Of a stretch of DNA of 64,000 nucleotides, positions 22,177 to 33,564 are shown one piece after another; position 1 is the stretch's first letter, and each line of letters begins with the position of its first letter. This DNA comes from Thiovibrio sp964588325. Lineage in GTDB: Bacteria; Desulfobacterota; Desulfobulbia; Desulfobulbales; Desulfurivibrionaceae. The notes beneath the pieces were generated by a model, which saw only the letters and a list, made by a program, of their open reading frames with translations, ran no database searches and had not been told where the DNA came from. The translations under genes were made by a program, and so were the position numbers. The stretch spans positions 1 through 64,000 of the forward strand of contig CAZPOR010000003.1 of NCBI GenBank assembly GCA_964588325.1. The letters run 5' to 3'.

Positions 22177-25149
22177 CTAGCCCTTTTCAAGAGCTTTTTT
22201 TACCGCGACAAGAAGTGGTTCTGTAAGGAGGGGTTTGGTCAGATAATCGCGGATGCCCATGGCAAAAGCTTTTTCTCTGTTGATGAGTTCGCTTTGGCCC
22301 GTGCAGAGGATGACAGGGATTTCCGGGCGCAAGGCCATGATCTTCTGCGCCAGTTCGGCCCCGTTGATGGAAGGCATGGTCATGTCGGTGATCACCAGAT
22401 CAAAGTGCTCGGGCTTGTGCTGAAATTCCGCCAACGCCTGCAACCCATCGGCAAAGGTTGTCACCTGATAGCCGTTTTTTGACAAAAGAGAGGAAAGGAC
22501 CGTTCCGATCTGTTCTTCGTCGTCAACCAGAAGAATTCGTTCCCCTTTTCCGCGCAGCTCTTTTGGCTCTGTTTTTTCGGGCAATGCCGCGGCTTCTTCC
22601 GCGGTCAGCGGCAGATAGACATGGAAACTCGTGCCTTTGCCCGGCTCGCTGTACACCGTAATGTGCCCATGGTGGCTTTTTACAATGCCATGCACCACGG
22701 CAAGCCCCATCCCGGTTCCTTCCCCGATCTTCTTGGTGGTAAAGTAGGGTTCGAAGATCTTCTCGAATATTTTCGGTTCGATGCCGCAGCCGGTGTCGCT
22801 CACTGCGAGTTTCAGGTAGTTGCCCGGAGCGAGACCGGCATATCCATATTCCTCCGGTCCTATTGTCACTTGGTCGAGGGAAACGGCAAGGGTTCCGCCG
22901 GTTTCTCGCATGGCATGGTAGGCATTGGTGCAGAGATTCATAATGATCTGATGGATCTGGGTAGGGTCTGCCAGGACCATGCCGTTGGAGGCGATGTTCT
23001 GCCGGATCTCGATGGTGGCCGGGATGGAAGAGCGCAGCATCTTGAGCGCCTCCTTGATGATAAGCGACACCTGCAAGGGCTGCATCTGCTGTTCCGCCTT
23101 GCGGCTGAAGGCCAGGATCTGGGCAACAAGCTCCTTGGCCCTTTTTGCTGCTTTTTCGATTTCCTCAAGGTGGTTTCGGCGATTTGCAGGATCTTGCTCT
23201 TCCTTGGCCAGTTCGTTGTATCCGAAGATGATGGAGAGAATATTGTTGAAATCATGGGCAATGCCCCCGGCCAAGGTGCCGATGGCCTCCATTTTTTGGG
23301 CTTGGCGCAACTGGGATTCAAGCTTGAGCTTTTCCTCTTCCGCGTGTTTGTGCCCGGTTATATCCGTGACCGTGCCAATCCATCGCTTGGGGGTTCCCTC
23401 CGGCGTCATCATGGCTGCGCCCCGTGCCGACCACCATTGGTACTCGCCGTTTTTCCGGCGGATGCGATACTCTGCCGCATAAGGTTCGCCTCTTTCCAGG
23501 TGTGCCTGAACCGCGGCGATAACGCGATCATGGTCCTCCGGATGCAGCGAGTCCGCCCAGCCTGTGAGGGTTCTCGGAAATTCTCCCGCGTCATAGCCGA
23601 GCATTTCGTCAACCCTGCCGGACCACAGTAACGTATCCTGGAGATCCCAGTCATACACCAGATCGTTGGCCGTCTCGGCGGCAACGCGGAAGCGTTCTTC
23701 GCTTTCGCGTAAGGCGGCTGCCGATCGCTGGTTTTCGGCATCAAGATAATGCTCCCGGCGATAAAAAAACAGCAGGGCTGCGGTGCCGAGAAGCCAGATG
23801 GCGAAATGGGACAAGGCCAGGGAGGCGCTGCTGGTTTTCGCCCGTTCCAGAAAAGGGGCCAGGGAGAGGGAGGAGTCAATTCCCCCGCGGATATCGCCCA
23901 GCTTGTAGCCTTGATGGGCATGGCATTTAAGGCAGGCGGGTTCAACGACAAAAGGCAGCATCAGCCGCATGTAGGGCTGGTCACCCAGGTAATGCACTTC
24001 CAGCAGCTCCTTGCCGCCTTGTGCGAAGTTGGACAAGGCCTTGACTTGCCAGGGATCAGGGGCGTTTGCCGGGTTGAGCGGGTTCAGGCTGGTGATCCTG
24101 CTCCTGGTTCCGTAGTCGTTGCCAAATTTTTGCTGCATTTCGCGCAGCATGTAGGCCGGGTTCATCAGGGTGAGATGCATGCCGGTGGTGGTGATCACAT
24201 CTCGGTCCGGCACGGTGAGGTACGGGTTGGGAGGGGTGCGTTCGGTGGGGGGTACATAGACGCCTCCATGCGAGGAGGCCCATTTGCGGAAAGCCATATC
24301 CTTGTTGATGTTTGCCCGGGCAGCCACCGTTGCCGACTGTTGCATGTGGTGCCCTTGCTGGTGCAATCCCCAGGTGAGTGACCCGACCACCATCATGTTC
24401 CAGAAGGCCATCCCCACGACAGTTTTTCCGCCGAGGGACCACAGAGGCATGCTTTGCGGCCAAGCCATCAGGACCATCGTCGCGCCCTGGAGGATGCACA
24501 ATAGCGTGGTGGGAAAAGCCATGAGAGTCTGGCCGTAAAATCCAACCGTGCCGGGGGTCTCCATACAGTAAGAGAGGAGGGCTGTCAGGGCAACCGCCAT
24601 AACCAGTGAACCGAGAATAGTAGTCGCCCAAAATTTTATCGTTGTCTTGCGCGTGGAGCAGGCAAGCATCAATCCCGAGGCCAGCAAGACGAAACAGGTT
24701 GCAGTGCTGGGCGCCATGCGGCCTGTGGGCGAGGCGCCCTGCGTCTTGGCCGATCCGGTGAACAGCAGCCATTGGCCAAAGCCTGGATTCCAAACAAAAA
24801 GGTATTCGCCGAGGGTCAACAGGCCGATCAGGCCGCAGAGCAGGGCGCAGAGTTGTGTCAGGCGAAGCGACAGCGGGGGAACGAACAAGGAAGAAGCAAG
24901 CAAGGCAGAGCCTGTCAGGATAAACCCCAGGGCGGCGTTCGTCTGCATCGGGATCCCGCCCGGCAGAATGGTTGTGAGGGCGGCGATGTCCAAAGCCCAG
25001 CCGGAAAGCACAAGCCCTCCGGCGAGGACGGACAGAGCGCCCGCCAACACGGGCATGGCTTTCGACCAGCGGCCGGAGTCACTCTGGCGGAAATCGAGTC
25101 TGGCTCCCTGTTGTCCTGATTGTGAGGGAGCAGGCTGGGTTCCATGCAT
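22177..25149 (-). CDS. Hybrid histidine kinase with c-heme (DUF3365-like) sensor, PAS and receiver
   Basis: The product is 990 residues from ATG 25149, preceded by GGAGGAACCAGA. Order: about six to seven N-terminal membrane helices (residues ~30-290), a periplasmic DUF3365-like domain with a heme-binding ACLKCHAHQG motif and R-GG-I-D tail, a further helix, a PAS domain (ERFRVAAETANDLVYDWD...), HisKA with GGIAHDFNNILSIIFGY, HATPase_c (NLCTNAYHAM, DTGCGIEP, GTGMGLAVVHG), and a C-terminal receiver (LLVDDEE, phospho-acceptor in LVITDMTMP, TKP). The heme suggests sensing of redox, O2 or NO. The receiver could pass the signal on; no output partner is adjacent. Confidence 0.9.
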   Translation of the reverse strand: MHGTQPAPSQSGQQGARLDFRQSDSGRWSKAMPVLAGALSVLAGGLVLSGWALDIAALTTILPGGIPMQTNAALGFILTGSALLASSLFVPPLSLRLTQLCALLCGLIGLLTLGEYLFVWNPGFGQWLLFTGSAKTQGASPTGRMAPSTATCFVLLASGLMLACSTRKTTIKFWATTILGSLVMAVALTALLSYCMETPGTVGFYGQTLMAFPTTLLCILQGATMVLMAWPQSMPLWSLGGKTVVGMAFWNMMVVGSLTWGLHQQGHHMQQSATVAARANINKDMAFRKWASSHGGVYVPPTERTPPNPYLTVPDRDVITTTGMHLTLMNPAYMLREMQQKFGNDYGTRSRITSLNPLNPANAPDPWQVKALSNFAQGGKELLEVHYLGDQPYMRLMLPFVVEPACLKCHAHQGYKLGDIRGGIDSSLSLAPFLERAKTSSASLALSHFAIWLLGTAALLFFYRREHYLDAENQRSAAALRESEERFRVAAETANDLVYDWDLQDTLLWSGRVDEMLGYDAGEFPRTLTGWADSLHPEDHDRVIAAVQAHLERGEPYAAEYRIRRKNGEYQWWSARGAAMMTPEGTPKRWIGTVTDITGHKHAEEEKLKLESQLRQAQKMEAIGTLAGGIAHDFNNILSIIFGYNELAKEEQDPANRRNHLEEIEKAAKRAKELVAQILAFSRKAEQQMQPLQVSLIIKEALKMLRSSIPATIEIRQNIASNGMVLADPTQIHQIIMNLCTNAYHAMRETGGTLAVSLDQVTIGPEEYGYAGLAPGNYLKLAVSDTGCGIEPKIFEKIFEPYFTTKKIGEGTGMGLAVVHGIVKSHHGHITVYSEPGKGTSFHVYLPLTAEEAAALPEKTEPKELRGKGERILLVDDEEQIGTVLSSLLSKNGYQVTTFADGLQALAEFQHKPEHFDLVITDMTMPSINGAELAQKIMALRPEIPVILCTGQSELINREKAFAMGIRDYLTKPLLTEPLLVAVKKALEKG

Positions 25150-25368
25150 TCTGGTTCCTCCGGAAGTGGTGTTTTCTCCATGGTAGCACAAGCAGTTTGA
25201 AATATCCAAAAGCAAACTTTTCCGGCAAGGGGACGGGCTGTTTTGCTGCCGAAGGAGGGGAAATCGTTGGGATGAGCGGGGGGCGGCCAAGAAGAGATGG
25301 GGGCAGGTCATGCGCCATGGCAAAACTGATTTTTCACGGCATGACCCCATGGTTGTGCATGGATTTCT

Positions 25369-26484
25369 TTATTCCAGCGCTTGAAACCGTCGCATGAAGC
25401 GGCGATCAATATAATCCTTGAGCCAGAAGGCCGGCCGCCCGGAGAAAATCAACCCCCGCTTGCGCAAGATGCCAGTACCGTCGCCCAGGTTGTAGATAAG
25501 GAGATAGTCGCCGCCAGGAGAAAAGCGCCGGAGTCTGTCGCCTTCGAGGGCGGCCAGCAGGTTGTGGCAGAGCACCGGGTTCTGGCGTACCGCATACACT
25601 CCGACCTTGTCAAGTGGTTGCGGCGCGAAATGGATGCAGTCGCCGCCCCCGAAAATTTCAGGATGCGTTGGGCAGTGTAAATACTCGTTGACCAACAGTC
25701 CGCCGTCCGGCCCAACCGGCAATCCCGAATCGGTGAAGAGTGGGGAGGGCTGGATGCCCAAGGCCATGAAAATAAAATCCGCCGGATATTCGGCGCCGGA
25801 ATCAAGGACTACGATGCCCTTGCCCAGTTCCCGTACATAGGCACCCTCGAGAATTTCAATGCCACGGCGGGCTAACGAGTGATAGGCCGGTTGCCGCACC
25901 GGTTCCGGCAACCGGCCCATGAATCGTTTTCCGGCAAAAACGGTGATGGCTGGAGCCGCCATTCCGGCATCGTGGAGCAGCCGCCATGCGCTTCCCGCTA
26001 TTTCCAGCGCGGAGGGGCCCCCGCCGATCACGGCAAGGCGGATGGATTTTCCGGCCGCCAGCTCCAGAAGCCGGTGCTGGGCTGCCATGAGTTTTTCGAT
26101 GGGCTTGACCGGAAAAAGGTCGCGAAAGGTTTCCGCCCCTGGCACGGAATGGGGGACGAAACTGCCGGCATTGCAGGAGAGCACGTCGTAGGGAATTGTC
26201 CCGCCGTTCTCAAGATGCACGGTTTTCGTCAACGGATCGATGCGCTCCGCCTTGCCGAGCACAAAGGCGGCGCCCTGCCTTTCCACCATCCGGCGGGTGG
26301 CGAAACGGATTTCTTCCGGCCGGTACATCCCGGCCAGCATGCCGGGGCCCATGCCCGAGTAATAATGATAAGGCGACGGGCCGATCACTGTCACCTCGTG
26401 TCCCTTGGCTGTGAATCGGCTGAGGCTGGCCAGAGTCATCATGTGGGCATGGCCGCCGCCGATGAGAACCAGATGTTTTCCCAT
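25369..26484 (-). CDS. FAD-dependent pyridine nucleotide-disulfide oxidoreductase (SelD-fusion type)
   Basis: The product is 371 residues. The N-terminal FAD motif HLVLIGGGHAHMMTLASL has the GGGHAH variant typical of the oxidoreductase module fused to selenophosphate synthetase in some bacteria; NDH-2/SQR-like features follow (YYSGMGPGMLAG, LAVIGGGPSALEIAG for NAD(P)H, GGGDCIHF near the second FAD contact). Here it stands alone. Natural electron acceptor unknown; a quinone or selenium/sulfur species is possible. It lies 219 bases downstream of the hybrid kinase on the same strand. Confidence 0.8.
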   Translation of the reverse strand: MGKHLVLIGGGHAHMMTLASLSRFTAKGHEVTVIGPSPYHYYSGMGPGMLAGMYRPEEIRFATRRMVERQGAAFVLGKAERIDPLTKTVHLENGGTIPYDVLSCNAGSFVPHSVPGAETFRDLFPVKPIEKLMAAQHRLLELAAGKSIRLAVIGGGPSALEIAGSAWRLLHDAGMAAPAITVFAGKRFMGRLPEPVRQPAYHSLARRGIEILEGAYVRELGKGIVVLDSGAEYPADFIFMALGIQPSPLFTDSGLPVGPDGGLLVNEYLHCPTHPEIFGGGDCIHFAPQPLDKVGVYAVRQNPVLCHNLLAALEGDRLRRFSPGGDYLLIYNLGDGTGILRKRGLIFSGRPAFWLKDYIDRRFMRRFQALE

Positions 26485-26633
26485 CCCCGCTCCTTGTGTG
26501 TGCTCACAACTGTTGCTGTAAATGCCTCCGGAGATTGGTTTTCGGAGGGTTGTTGTTCCGCGCTTGTGCGGAAAGCGTCAAAAAAACGCTTGCTTCGCAT
26601 GATTTCCCCGGTACCCTGAATGCAGAGGCACGC

Positions 26634-27959
26634 ATGAAACCTTTACAGCAATCAAAGCATCCTGGTACGGAGTATAAAATGTCCCCCAGCGAAGTCATTC
26701 ATTTTTTTTACTTTCTCTCCGAGGACCAGGAACCTCTGGAAAAGGCGTGGCAACAAATTGTCCGCTATTACAATTTGTTGGAGGTTGCGGTGAGCCATTG
26801 CGACGAGGGACCGTTGCTCAGCCGATTCGCCGAAATGGAAAATGTCTCGCTTGCCCTTTCCGTTCTTGAGCACCTGGCCATCGTGGAACTCCGCCTGCAC
26901 GAGGGGGACTGGCGTGATAATCTGGCCGATCTTGGTGAGGTGCGGACCCGGTTGGGCGATGTTATCCTCGACATGGTGGGTGAATCGAGTTGCATCATTC
27001 AGCAGGAGAAGGATGTCAGTGTGTTGGGGAAAAAAAGTATCACCATTGAACTCCCCAAGGAAAACCAGTTGATGGTTGCACATGCTCCGGAAAAAGCCGG
27101 GAAGCCCCGTCTCTATCTGCTGGTGTCGTCACAGCCGGAAGAGGCGAGGCGCTTTCTGCTCAAAAATCTGGTGCCCCTGGACAGTCTGAGCTATCAAATC
27201 CAAAGACAAATGGCCTATTATCAGGTTCAGCACGATTCCTTTCTGGAGCAGGAAGACGAGTTAAACGGCAAAATCGGCAAAAGCCTCTACCGAAAGGAGA
27301 CGGATCTGCCGAGCTTGGAAGGGGATGTGGAGAAAACGGCGGAAATATACGCCCTGATGACCAACTACAGTGTGTTGCTGAACAGCTCCCAAAGGATTCT
27401 CCGGGGCGATCTGCAACGTCTTGAGGCGTTGGTCAGGAAGGGATTGCATCAACGGGAAGACCCCTATTTTGTCGGCCGGCACGGTGCCCGGCTCAAAGAG
27501 TTCATAGGGGTGCTGGAGGCCAGCCAGCGGAATTTTTCCCGTTCTCTGGATAATGCCAAGGCGGCCATCGATGTCATGAAAAGCCGGGTTGATCTTGGCA
27601 ACAGCCGGATCACCCTCGGACTCCAGCAGCAACTCGGATCGCTCATGCACCAGAATGTTGCCATCCAGGAAGAGACTCTGGTGATGGGCATGGCCGCCAC
27701 CATGGTGGAGTTTTTTGTCGTCCTCTATTATGGCCTCGGCGTGTGGAAGATGCTGGCCGGCGAGGAGGTGGTGCATCATATTCCCGTTTTGCTCAAAAGT
27801 GGGCTGATCGTCGCCTTTTCCCTGGCGGTGGTTGCCGGAACCCACAAGGCCGCCCAGGCGATCAAGGAAAAGACCATTAAGGGCGTCCTTGTTTGGGGAG
27901 GGGTCATGTTGGCGATGATCGCGCTCATGGCCGGGGTGAGCGCCCTTTACGGTCACTGA
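26634..27959 (+). CDS. Uncharacterised protein with two C-terminal membrane helices
   Basis: The product is 441 residues from ATG 26634 (GAGG six bases upstream); upstream in-frame codons back to 26496 lack a site. Residues 1-350 are soluble and mainly helical with heptad-like stretches (SLEGDVEKTAEIYALMTNYSVLL, ASQRNFSRSLDNAKAAIDVMKSRVDL), followed by two to three hydrophobic helices (MGMAATMVEFFVVLYYG; SGLIVAFSLAVVAG; GGVMLAMIALMAG). The long helical domain before paired terminal helices is architecturally like CorA or YagE/RMD1 proteins, but no GMN motif is present. Function unknown. It overlaps the convergent gene by seven bases. Confidence 0.7.
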   Translation: MKPLQQSKHPGTEYKMSPSEVIHFFYFLSEDQEPLEKAWQQIVRYYNLLEVAVSHCDEGPLLSRFAEMENVSLALSVLEHLAIVELRLHEGDWRDNLADLGEVRTRLGDVILDMVGESSCIIQQEKDVSVLGKKSITIELPKENQLMVAHAPEKAGKPRLYLLVSSQPEEARRFLLKNLVPLDSLSYQIQRQMAYYQVQHDSFLEQEDELNGKIGKSLYRKETDLPSLEGDVEKTAEIYALMTNYSVLLNSSQRILRGDLQRLEALVRKGLHQREDPYFVGRHGARLKEFIGVLEASQRNFSRSLDNAKAAIDVMKSRVDLGNSRITLGLQQQLGSLMHQNVAIQEETLVMGMAATMVEFFVVLYYGLGVWKMLAGEEVVHHIPVLLKSGLIVAFSLAVVAGTHKAAQAIKEKTIKGVLVWGGVMLAMIALMAGVSALYGH

Positions 27960-28153
27960 ATCTTCCGCCGCCGTAGCTTGAGGGCGGTAAGCCGTTCCTT
28001 CAGCACCCGGTAGTGCTTTTCTTCCTCACTGGCCAGTGCCTCGAAAATCGCCCGGCTTTCCGGATCCTCCGCCTCCTCGGCAAGTTTTTTGTAGGCCTCG
28101 TAATCCTCCTTTTCGTCCCGCATCGCCTCTTCGAGAACCTTGATGACGTCCAT
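27953..28153 (-). CDS. Small ferritin-like (rubrerythrin-related) helical protein
   Basis: The product is 66 residues from ATG 28153 with GGGGGA upstream. It is almost wholly charged helix: EEAMRDEKEDYEAYKKLAEEAEDPESRAIFEALASEEEKHYRVLKERL. The E...Y...EEEKHY pattern matches one helical hairpin of the ferritin-like/COG1633 family, with ExxH metal-binding residues; two copies could build a diiron four-helix bundle by dimerisation. It sits at the edge of the oxidative-stress cluster and overlaps the convergent gene's 3' end. Confidence 0.7.
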   Translation of the reverse strand: MDVIKVLEEAMRDEKEDYEAYKKLAEEAEDPESRAIFEALASEEEKHYRVLKERLTALKLRRRKIQ

Positions 28154-28240
28154 CTGCGTTTCCCCCTGACTTTTCCGCCATTCCTCTTGTGTTATACTGC
28201 CTCGGCTGATGAACGCCGAAGAAGCCGTTCCCCTGTGGGC

Positions 28241-28280
28241 AAAAAAGAGGAGAGGCTCCTGCCTGAAGCAGGAGCCTCTC
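28241..28280 (-). terminator. Strong intrinsic terminator of the diheme peroxidase gene
   Basis: A perfect 13-bp stem (28250-28262 with 28268-28280, arm GAGAGGCTCCTGC) and a five-base loop are followed on the minus strand by a T-rich run (28246-28241). It lies ten bases after the peroxidase stop. Confidence 0.9.
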
Positions 28281-28289
28281 CCAGATGCC

Positions 28290-29330
28290 TTACTGCAACT
28301 GAGGCTGCGGGGTGCTGTCCGTGGGGGCTGGCAGCACGGGATGCGTAACCAAAGGCTGCTTGCCGGTGGCGCTCTTCAAAAACGTTGTCACCAGATCCAC
28401 TTCCTGATCGGTCAGGGTGGCGCCCAACTGGGCGGAACTCATTACCGCCACCGCTTCCTTGAGACCCCAAACCTTGCCCGAATGAAAATAGGGCGCGGTC
28501 AGCGCAATGTTCCGCAGGGAGGGTGATTTGAACACATACTCGTCTTTCTGGGTGGCGGTCACCTTGAAACGGCCCTTGTCGCCGGCCATGATGTCCTGGG
28601 CAGGGGCCTCCGCCACGCCAAAAGGATAATAGCCTTCGCCGCCCATATTTACTCCGCCATGGCAATCGACACAGCCCTTGCCCATGAATATCTGCAATCC
28701 CTTCTTCGCCTCGGCGCTCATCGCTCCTCGCTCCCCGCGCAGAAAACGGTCAAAGGGGGAATGAGGCGTCAGCAAGGTCGCTTCAAAGACCTCAATGGCC
28801 TTGGCCATGTTGTCAAAAGTCACGGGATTCTTTTCCCCGGGAAAGGCTTTCCGGAAAAGGGCCACATACTCCGGCATGCTGTTCAGGGTCGTGAGCACGT
28901 TTTCCGGCGTATTGTTCATTTCCACGCTGGCCTGCACCGGCCCTTTGGCCTGTTCGGCCAGATCCTTGGCCCGGCCGTCCCAGAACTGCGCCAGATTGAA
29001 GACCGAGTTCAAGACCGTCGGGGCATTGCGCGGTCCCCTCTGCCACCCATGGCCGGTGGAGGTTTCTTGGAAATCCGCCCCGCCTAACCCCACGTTGTGG
29101 CAGGTGTTGCAACTGATCAGGGCACTTTTGGACAAGCGAGGGTCGAAATAGAGGACCTTCCCCAGTTCCACCTTGGCCGGTGTGCTTGGGTTGCCTTTTA
29201 AGTCCGGCGGGCTCGACGGAACGGGCTTGAAAGACCGCATGGCCTGATCCCGCAAAGTATCCGCCGCAAAAGCGGGGTGCGCTAAAAAGCACAAACCAGC
29301 CAATAGAAACCAAACAATCTTTCTTTGCAT
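28290..29330 (-). CDS. Diheme cytochrome c peroxidase (CcpA/MauG family)
   Basis: The product is 346 residues. ATG 29330 (MQRKIVW) has AAGGAGG at eight-base spacing; ATG 29336 is too close to it. A signal peptide (LLAGLCFLAHPAFA-AD) is followed by two heme c motifs, CNTCH near residue 75 and CVDCH near residue 223, with FDPRLSKSALISCNTCHNVGLGG and the SLRNIALTAPYFHSGKVWGLKEAV region typical of bacterial cytochrome c peroxidases. It reduces periplasmic H2O2 to water with electrons from c-type cytochromes. It lies near rubrerythrin and katG, forming a peroxide-defence cluster. Confidence 0.94.
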   Translation of the reverse strand: MQRKIVWFLLAGLCFLAHPAFAADTLRDQAMRSFKPVPSSPPDLKGNPSTPAKVELGKVLYFDPRLSKSALISCNTCHNVGLGGADFQETSTGHGWQRGPRNAPTVLNSVFNLAQFWDGRAKDLAEQAKGPVQASVEMNNTPENVLTTLNSMPEYVALFRKAFPGEKNPVTFDNMAKAIEVFEATLLTPHSPFDRFLRGERGAMSAEAKKGLQIFMGKGCVDCHGGVNMGGEGYYPFGVAEAPAQDIMAGDKGRFKVTATQKDEYVFKSPSLRNIALTAPYFHSGKVWGLKEAVAVMSSAQLGATLTDQEVDLVTTFLKSATGKQPLVTHPVLPAPTDSTPQPQLQ

Positions 29331-29352
29331 CACCATGTCCTCCTTGCGTGGG

Positions 29353-29928
29353 TTACCAGTTTTCGCCGAGCAGTTCGAAGTGCGCTTGGGCGTGGGCGCA
29401 GGCGGGGCATTCATCCATCGCCTCGGTCCCATGGTGGAGATAGCCGCAGTTCCGGCAACGCCAGACCACCGGGGTGTCCCGCTTGAAAACCCGTCCTCCC
29501 AGGATGTTGGCGGCCAGTTCCAGATAGCGTTTTTCGTGTTGCTTTTCCGCCACGGCAATGGCCATGAAGATATCGGCGATTTCGATGAATCCCTCGTCTT
29601 TGGCCACGGTGGCAAAGCCGGGATACATGATGGAGTATTCATGCTTTTCGCCGGCTGCCGCTTCCTTCAGATTGTCCAGGGTGGGGCCGATCATCCCGGC
29701 GGGGAAAGCGGCGCTGACCATCACCTCGCCGCCCTGCAGCATTTTGAAGAGCCGCTTGGCGTGCTCCTTTTCCTGATTGGCGGTCTCCTCAAAGATGTCG
29801 GCAATCTGCACGAAGCCGTCCTTTTTCGCCTTGGAGGCAAAGTAGGTGTAGCGGTTGCGCGCCTGGGATTCGCCGGCAAAGGCGGTGAGGATGTTTTTTT
29901 CAGTCTGTGAGCCTGGTAGTTTCGCCAT
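29353..29928 (-). CDS. rbr: Rubrerythrin (copy 1)
   Basis: The product is 191 residues from ATG 29928, with AAGGAA upstream; the frame extends to 30060 without a start signal. A diiron four-helix domain carries the expected ligand repeats (AGESQARNRY, EETANQEKEHAKR, GEKHEY, AEKQHEKRY), followed by a rubredoxin-like [Fe(SCys)4] domain CRNCGYLHHGTEAMDECPAC. Rubrerythrins reduce H2O2 in the cytoplasm of anaerobes using NADH/rubredoxin electrons. Probably co-transcribed with the downstream diheme peroxidase gene (22-base gap). Confidence 0.95.
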   Translation of the reverse strand: MAKLPGSQTEKNILTAFAGESQARNRYTYFASKAKKDGFVQIADIFEETANQEKEHAKRLFKMLQGGEVMVSAAFPAGMIGPTLDNLKEAAAGEKHEYSIMYPGFATVAKDEGFIEIADIFMAIAVAEKQHEKRYLELAANILGGRVFKRDTPVVWRCRNCGYLHHGTEAMDECPACAHAQAHFELLGENW

Positions 29929-30075
29929 GGTGCTTTTCCTTTTTCTTAAATTGTGTTTGGACAAATGAAGGGTGCGGGCACTCCGTCCGCTGTCCCGGCG
30001 CCCGCACCAGGATATCATGCTGATGCGTGTTGTTTTTTCCCCCGGCCAGTAGCCATGCAAGCCGTTGTGCCAGTA

Positions 30076-32286
<2,211 letters not shown>

Positions 32287-32414
32287 CTTTGTTCTCCTTT
32301 GAAGTTGAGGGTTGCAAAGCTCACAAAGGGGTTGTAGGGGCCGTTGGCTGCCCCCTTCGTGCGATGGTTACGGGCGCCACTTCTGGGTTTTGTCAGGAAC
32401 GCCAGGTGTCAGGG

Positions 32415-32909
32415 TCAATCGACCGGAAAAAAGGCACTGGCCTTTGCGCCGCAAACGGGGCAGCTCTCCGGAGGAGTCCCTTCACAGGTATGGCCGCAGA
32501 CAGAGCAGACATGGTAGCCCACCTCCGCGAGAGCCCCGAGGTTTTCCAGAGCCTTCCGGTACAGTGCTCCATGGGTTTTTTCCACCGCGTTGGCATAGGA
32601 AAGCGCCTGCTCGGCTGCCTTGTTGCCCTCGGCCTTGGCATCCTCGATCATGGGCGGATACATGTCGGTGAACTCGTACTCCTCTCCGGCAATGGCTTCT
32701 TTTAGATTTTCCGCCGTACTCTTGATGCCGCCCATGGCCCGCAGGTGGTTGTGGGCATGGATGGTCTCCGCCTCCGCCGCCGCGCGGAAAAGCCTGGCAA
32801 CCTGGGGGTGCCCCTCTTTTTCCGCCTGTCGGGCAAAGGCCAGATACTTCCGGTTTGCCATGGATTCTCCGGCAAACGCCTCCGTGAGGTTTTTCATCGT
32901 TTTATTCAT
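32415..32909 (-). CDS. Rubrerythrin (copy 2)
   Basis: The product is 164 residues from ATG 32909 (GAGGG five bases upstream). It is diverged from copy 1: diiron helices with FAGESMANRKYLAFARQAEKEG, AAEAETIHAHNHL, AIAGEEYEFTDMYP and ANAVEKTHGALY, then a rubredoxin-like domain CSVCGHTCEGTPPESCPVCGA. It has the same peroxide-reducing role but distinct timing or partner is possible. Two PerR-like palindromes lie in its promoter region (32958-33035). The katG gene follows after 128 bases. Confidence 0.93.
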   Translation of the reverse strand: MNKTMKNLTEAFAGESMANRKYLAFARQAEKEGHPQVARLFRAAAEAETIHAHNHLRAMGGIKSTAENLKEAIAGEEYEFTDMYPPMIEDAKAEGNKAAEQALSYANAVEKTHGALYRKALENLGALAEVGYHVCSVCGHTCEGTPPESCPVCGAKASAFFPVD

Positions 32910-32957
32910 CTGTGCCCTCTTGATATATTGGACTTCCTTATTAATTAAATACCGGGT

Positions 32958-33035
32958 GGAATAATTTAATAATTCCATTAATAGCTGAGAAACAGGAGCA
33001 TTATTATGCTTTTGTACTATTTAAGAATTATTCTT
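32958..33035 (-). promoter_or_regulatory. Candidate PerR/Fur boxes upstream of rubrerythrin 2
   Basis: Two A/T palindromes stand in the rbr2 leader: imperfect GGAATAATT-T-AATAATTCC at 32958-32976 and perfect AAGAAT-T-ATTCTT at 33023-33035. The second, with flanks, agrees with the PerR consensus TTATAATNATTATAA at about 11 of 14 positions. The PerR gene is next door. Binding is inferred. Confidence 0.5.
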
Positions 33036-33059
33036 ATTAAAGGCAACAAAAAAACGCTT

Positions 33060-33521
33060 TTATTTTTTCTTTTCTTGTGTGAGGCATGCTTTGCAGATTC
33101 CTTCGGCCACGATATTCCTCGTCTGGACAGCGCCCCATGCTTCCAGTTCCGGGGGCAAGAGCATGGTGTCAAACGATTTCCAGGTGAAATCCTCGATTTT
33201 TTGGCATTTTTTGCATATCAGATGGTGGTGGACTCCGTAGTCCGATTCAAACCGGGTGAGTCCTTCGGAGGTCTGGATGCGGTTTGTCATTCCGGCTTCT
33301 TCCAGCAAGGCAAGAGTCCGGTAGACGGTATCCAGTGAGATGGTGGGAATGCGCTTCCGCACTCGCAGGAAAAGAGCTTCAACGGTGGGATGATCTTTGG
33401 AGGTGAGCAGCTCGCGATAGATTTCCAGCCGCTGGTGGGTCATTTTAAGACCCTTTTTCCGGCAGAATTTTTCAAATTCGGTAAACCGAGAATGCAGGGA
33501 TTGTTCATCCTGGTCGAGCAT
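33060..33521 (-). CDS. perR: PerR/Fur-family peroxide-responsive repressor
   Basis: The product is 153 residues from ATG 33521. The winged-helix DNA-binding domain (KGLKMTHQRLEIYRELLTSKDHPTVEALFLRVRKRIPTISLDTVYRTLALLEEAGM) is followed by the metal-binding half: FESDYGVHHHLICKKCQKIEDF and a C-terminal CKAC, the two CxxC pairs of the structural zinc. Fur and PerR cannot be separated with certainty from sequence alone; location beside rubrerythrins and katG favours PerR. It has its own strong promoter at 33565-33593. Confidence 0.88.
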   Translation of the reverse strand: MLDQDEQSLHSRFTEFEKFCRKKGLKMTHQRLEIYRELLTSKDHPTVEALFLRVRKRIPTISLDTVYRTLALLEEAGMTNRIQTSEGLTRFESDYGVHHHLICKKCQKIEDFTWKSFDTMLLPPELEAWGAVQTRNIVAEGICKACLTQEKKK

Positions 33522-33564
33522 GGGGGTACCTCTCTCTCGGGAAAAGACGCCGAAAATTTCATGT

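Noticed and set aside
25149..25350. N-terminal extension of the hybrid kinase to 25350
   Set aside because: The extension has no ribosome site and an atypical composition; ATG 25149 has GGAGGA at proper spacing and directly precedes the membrane helices.
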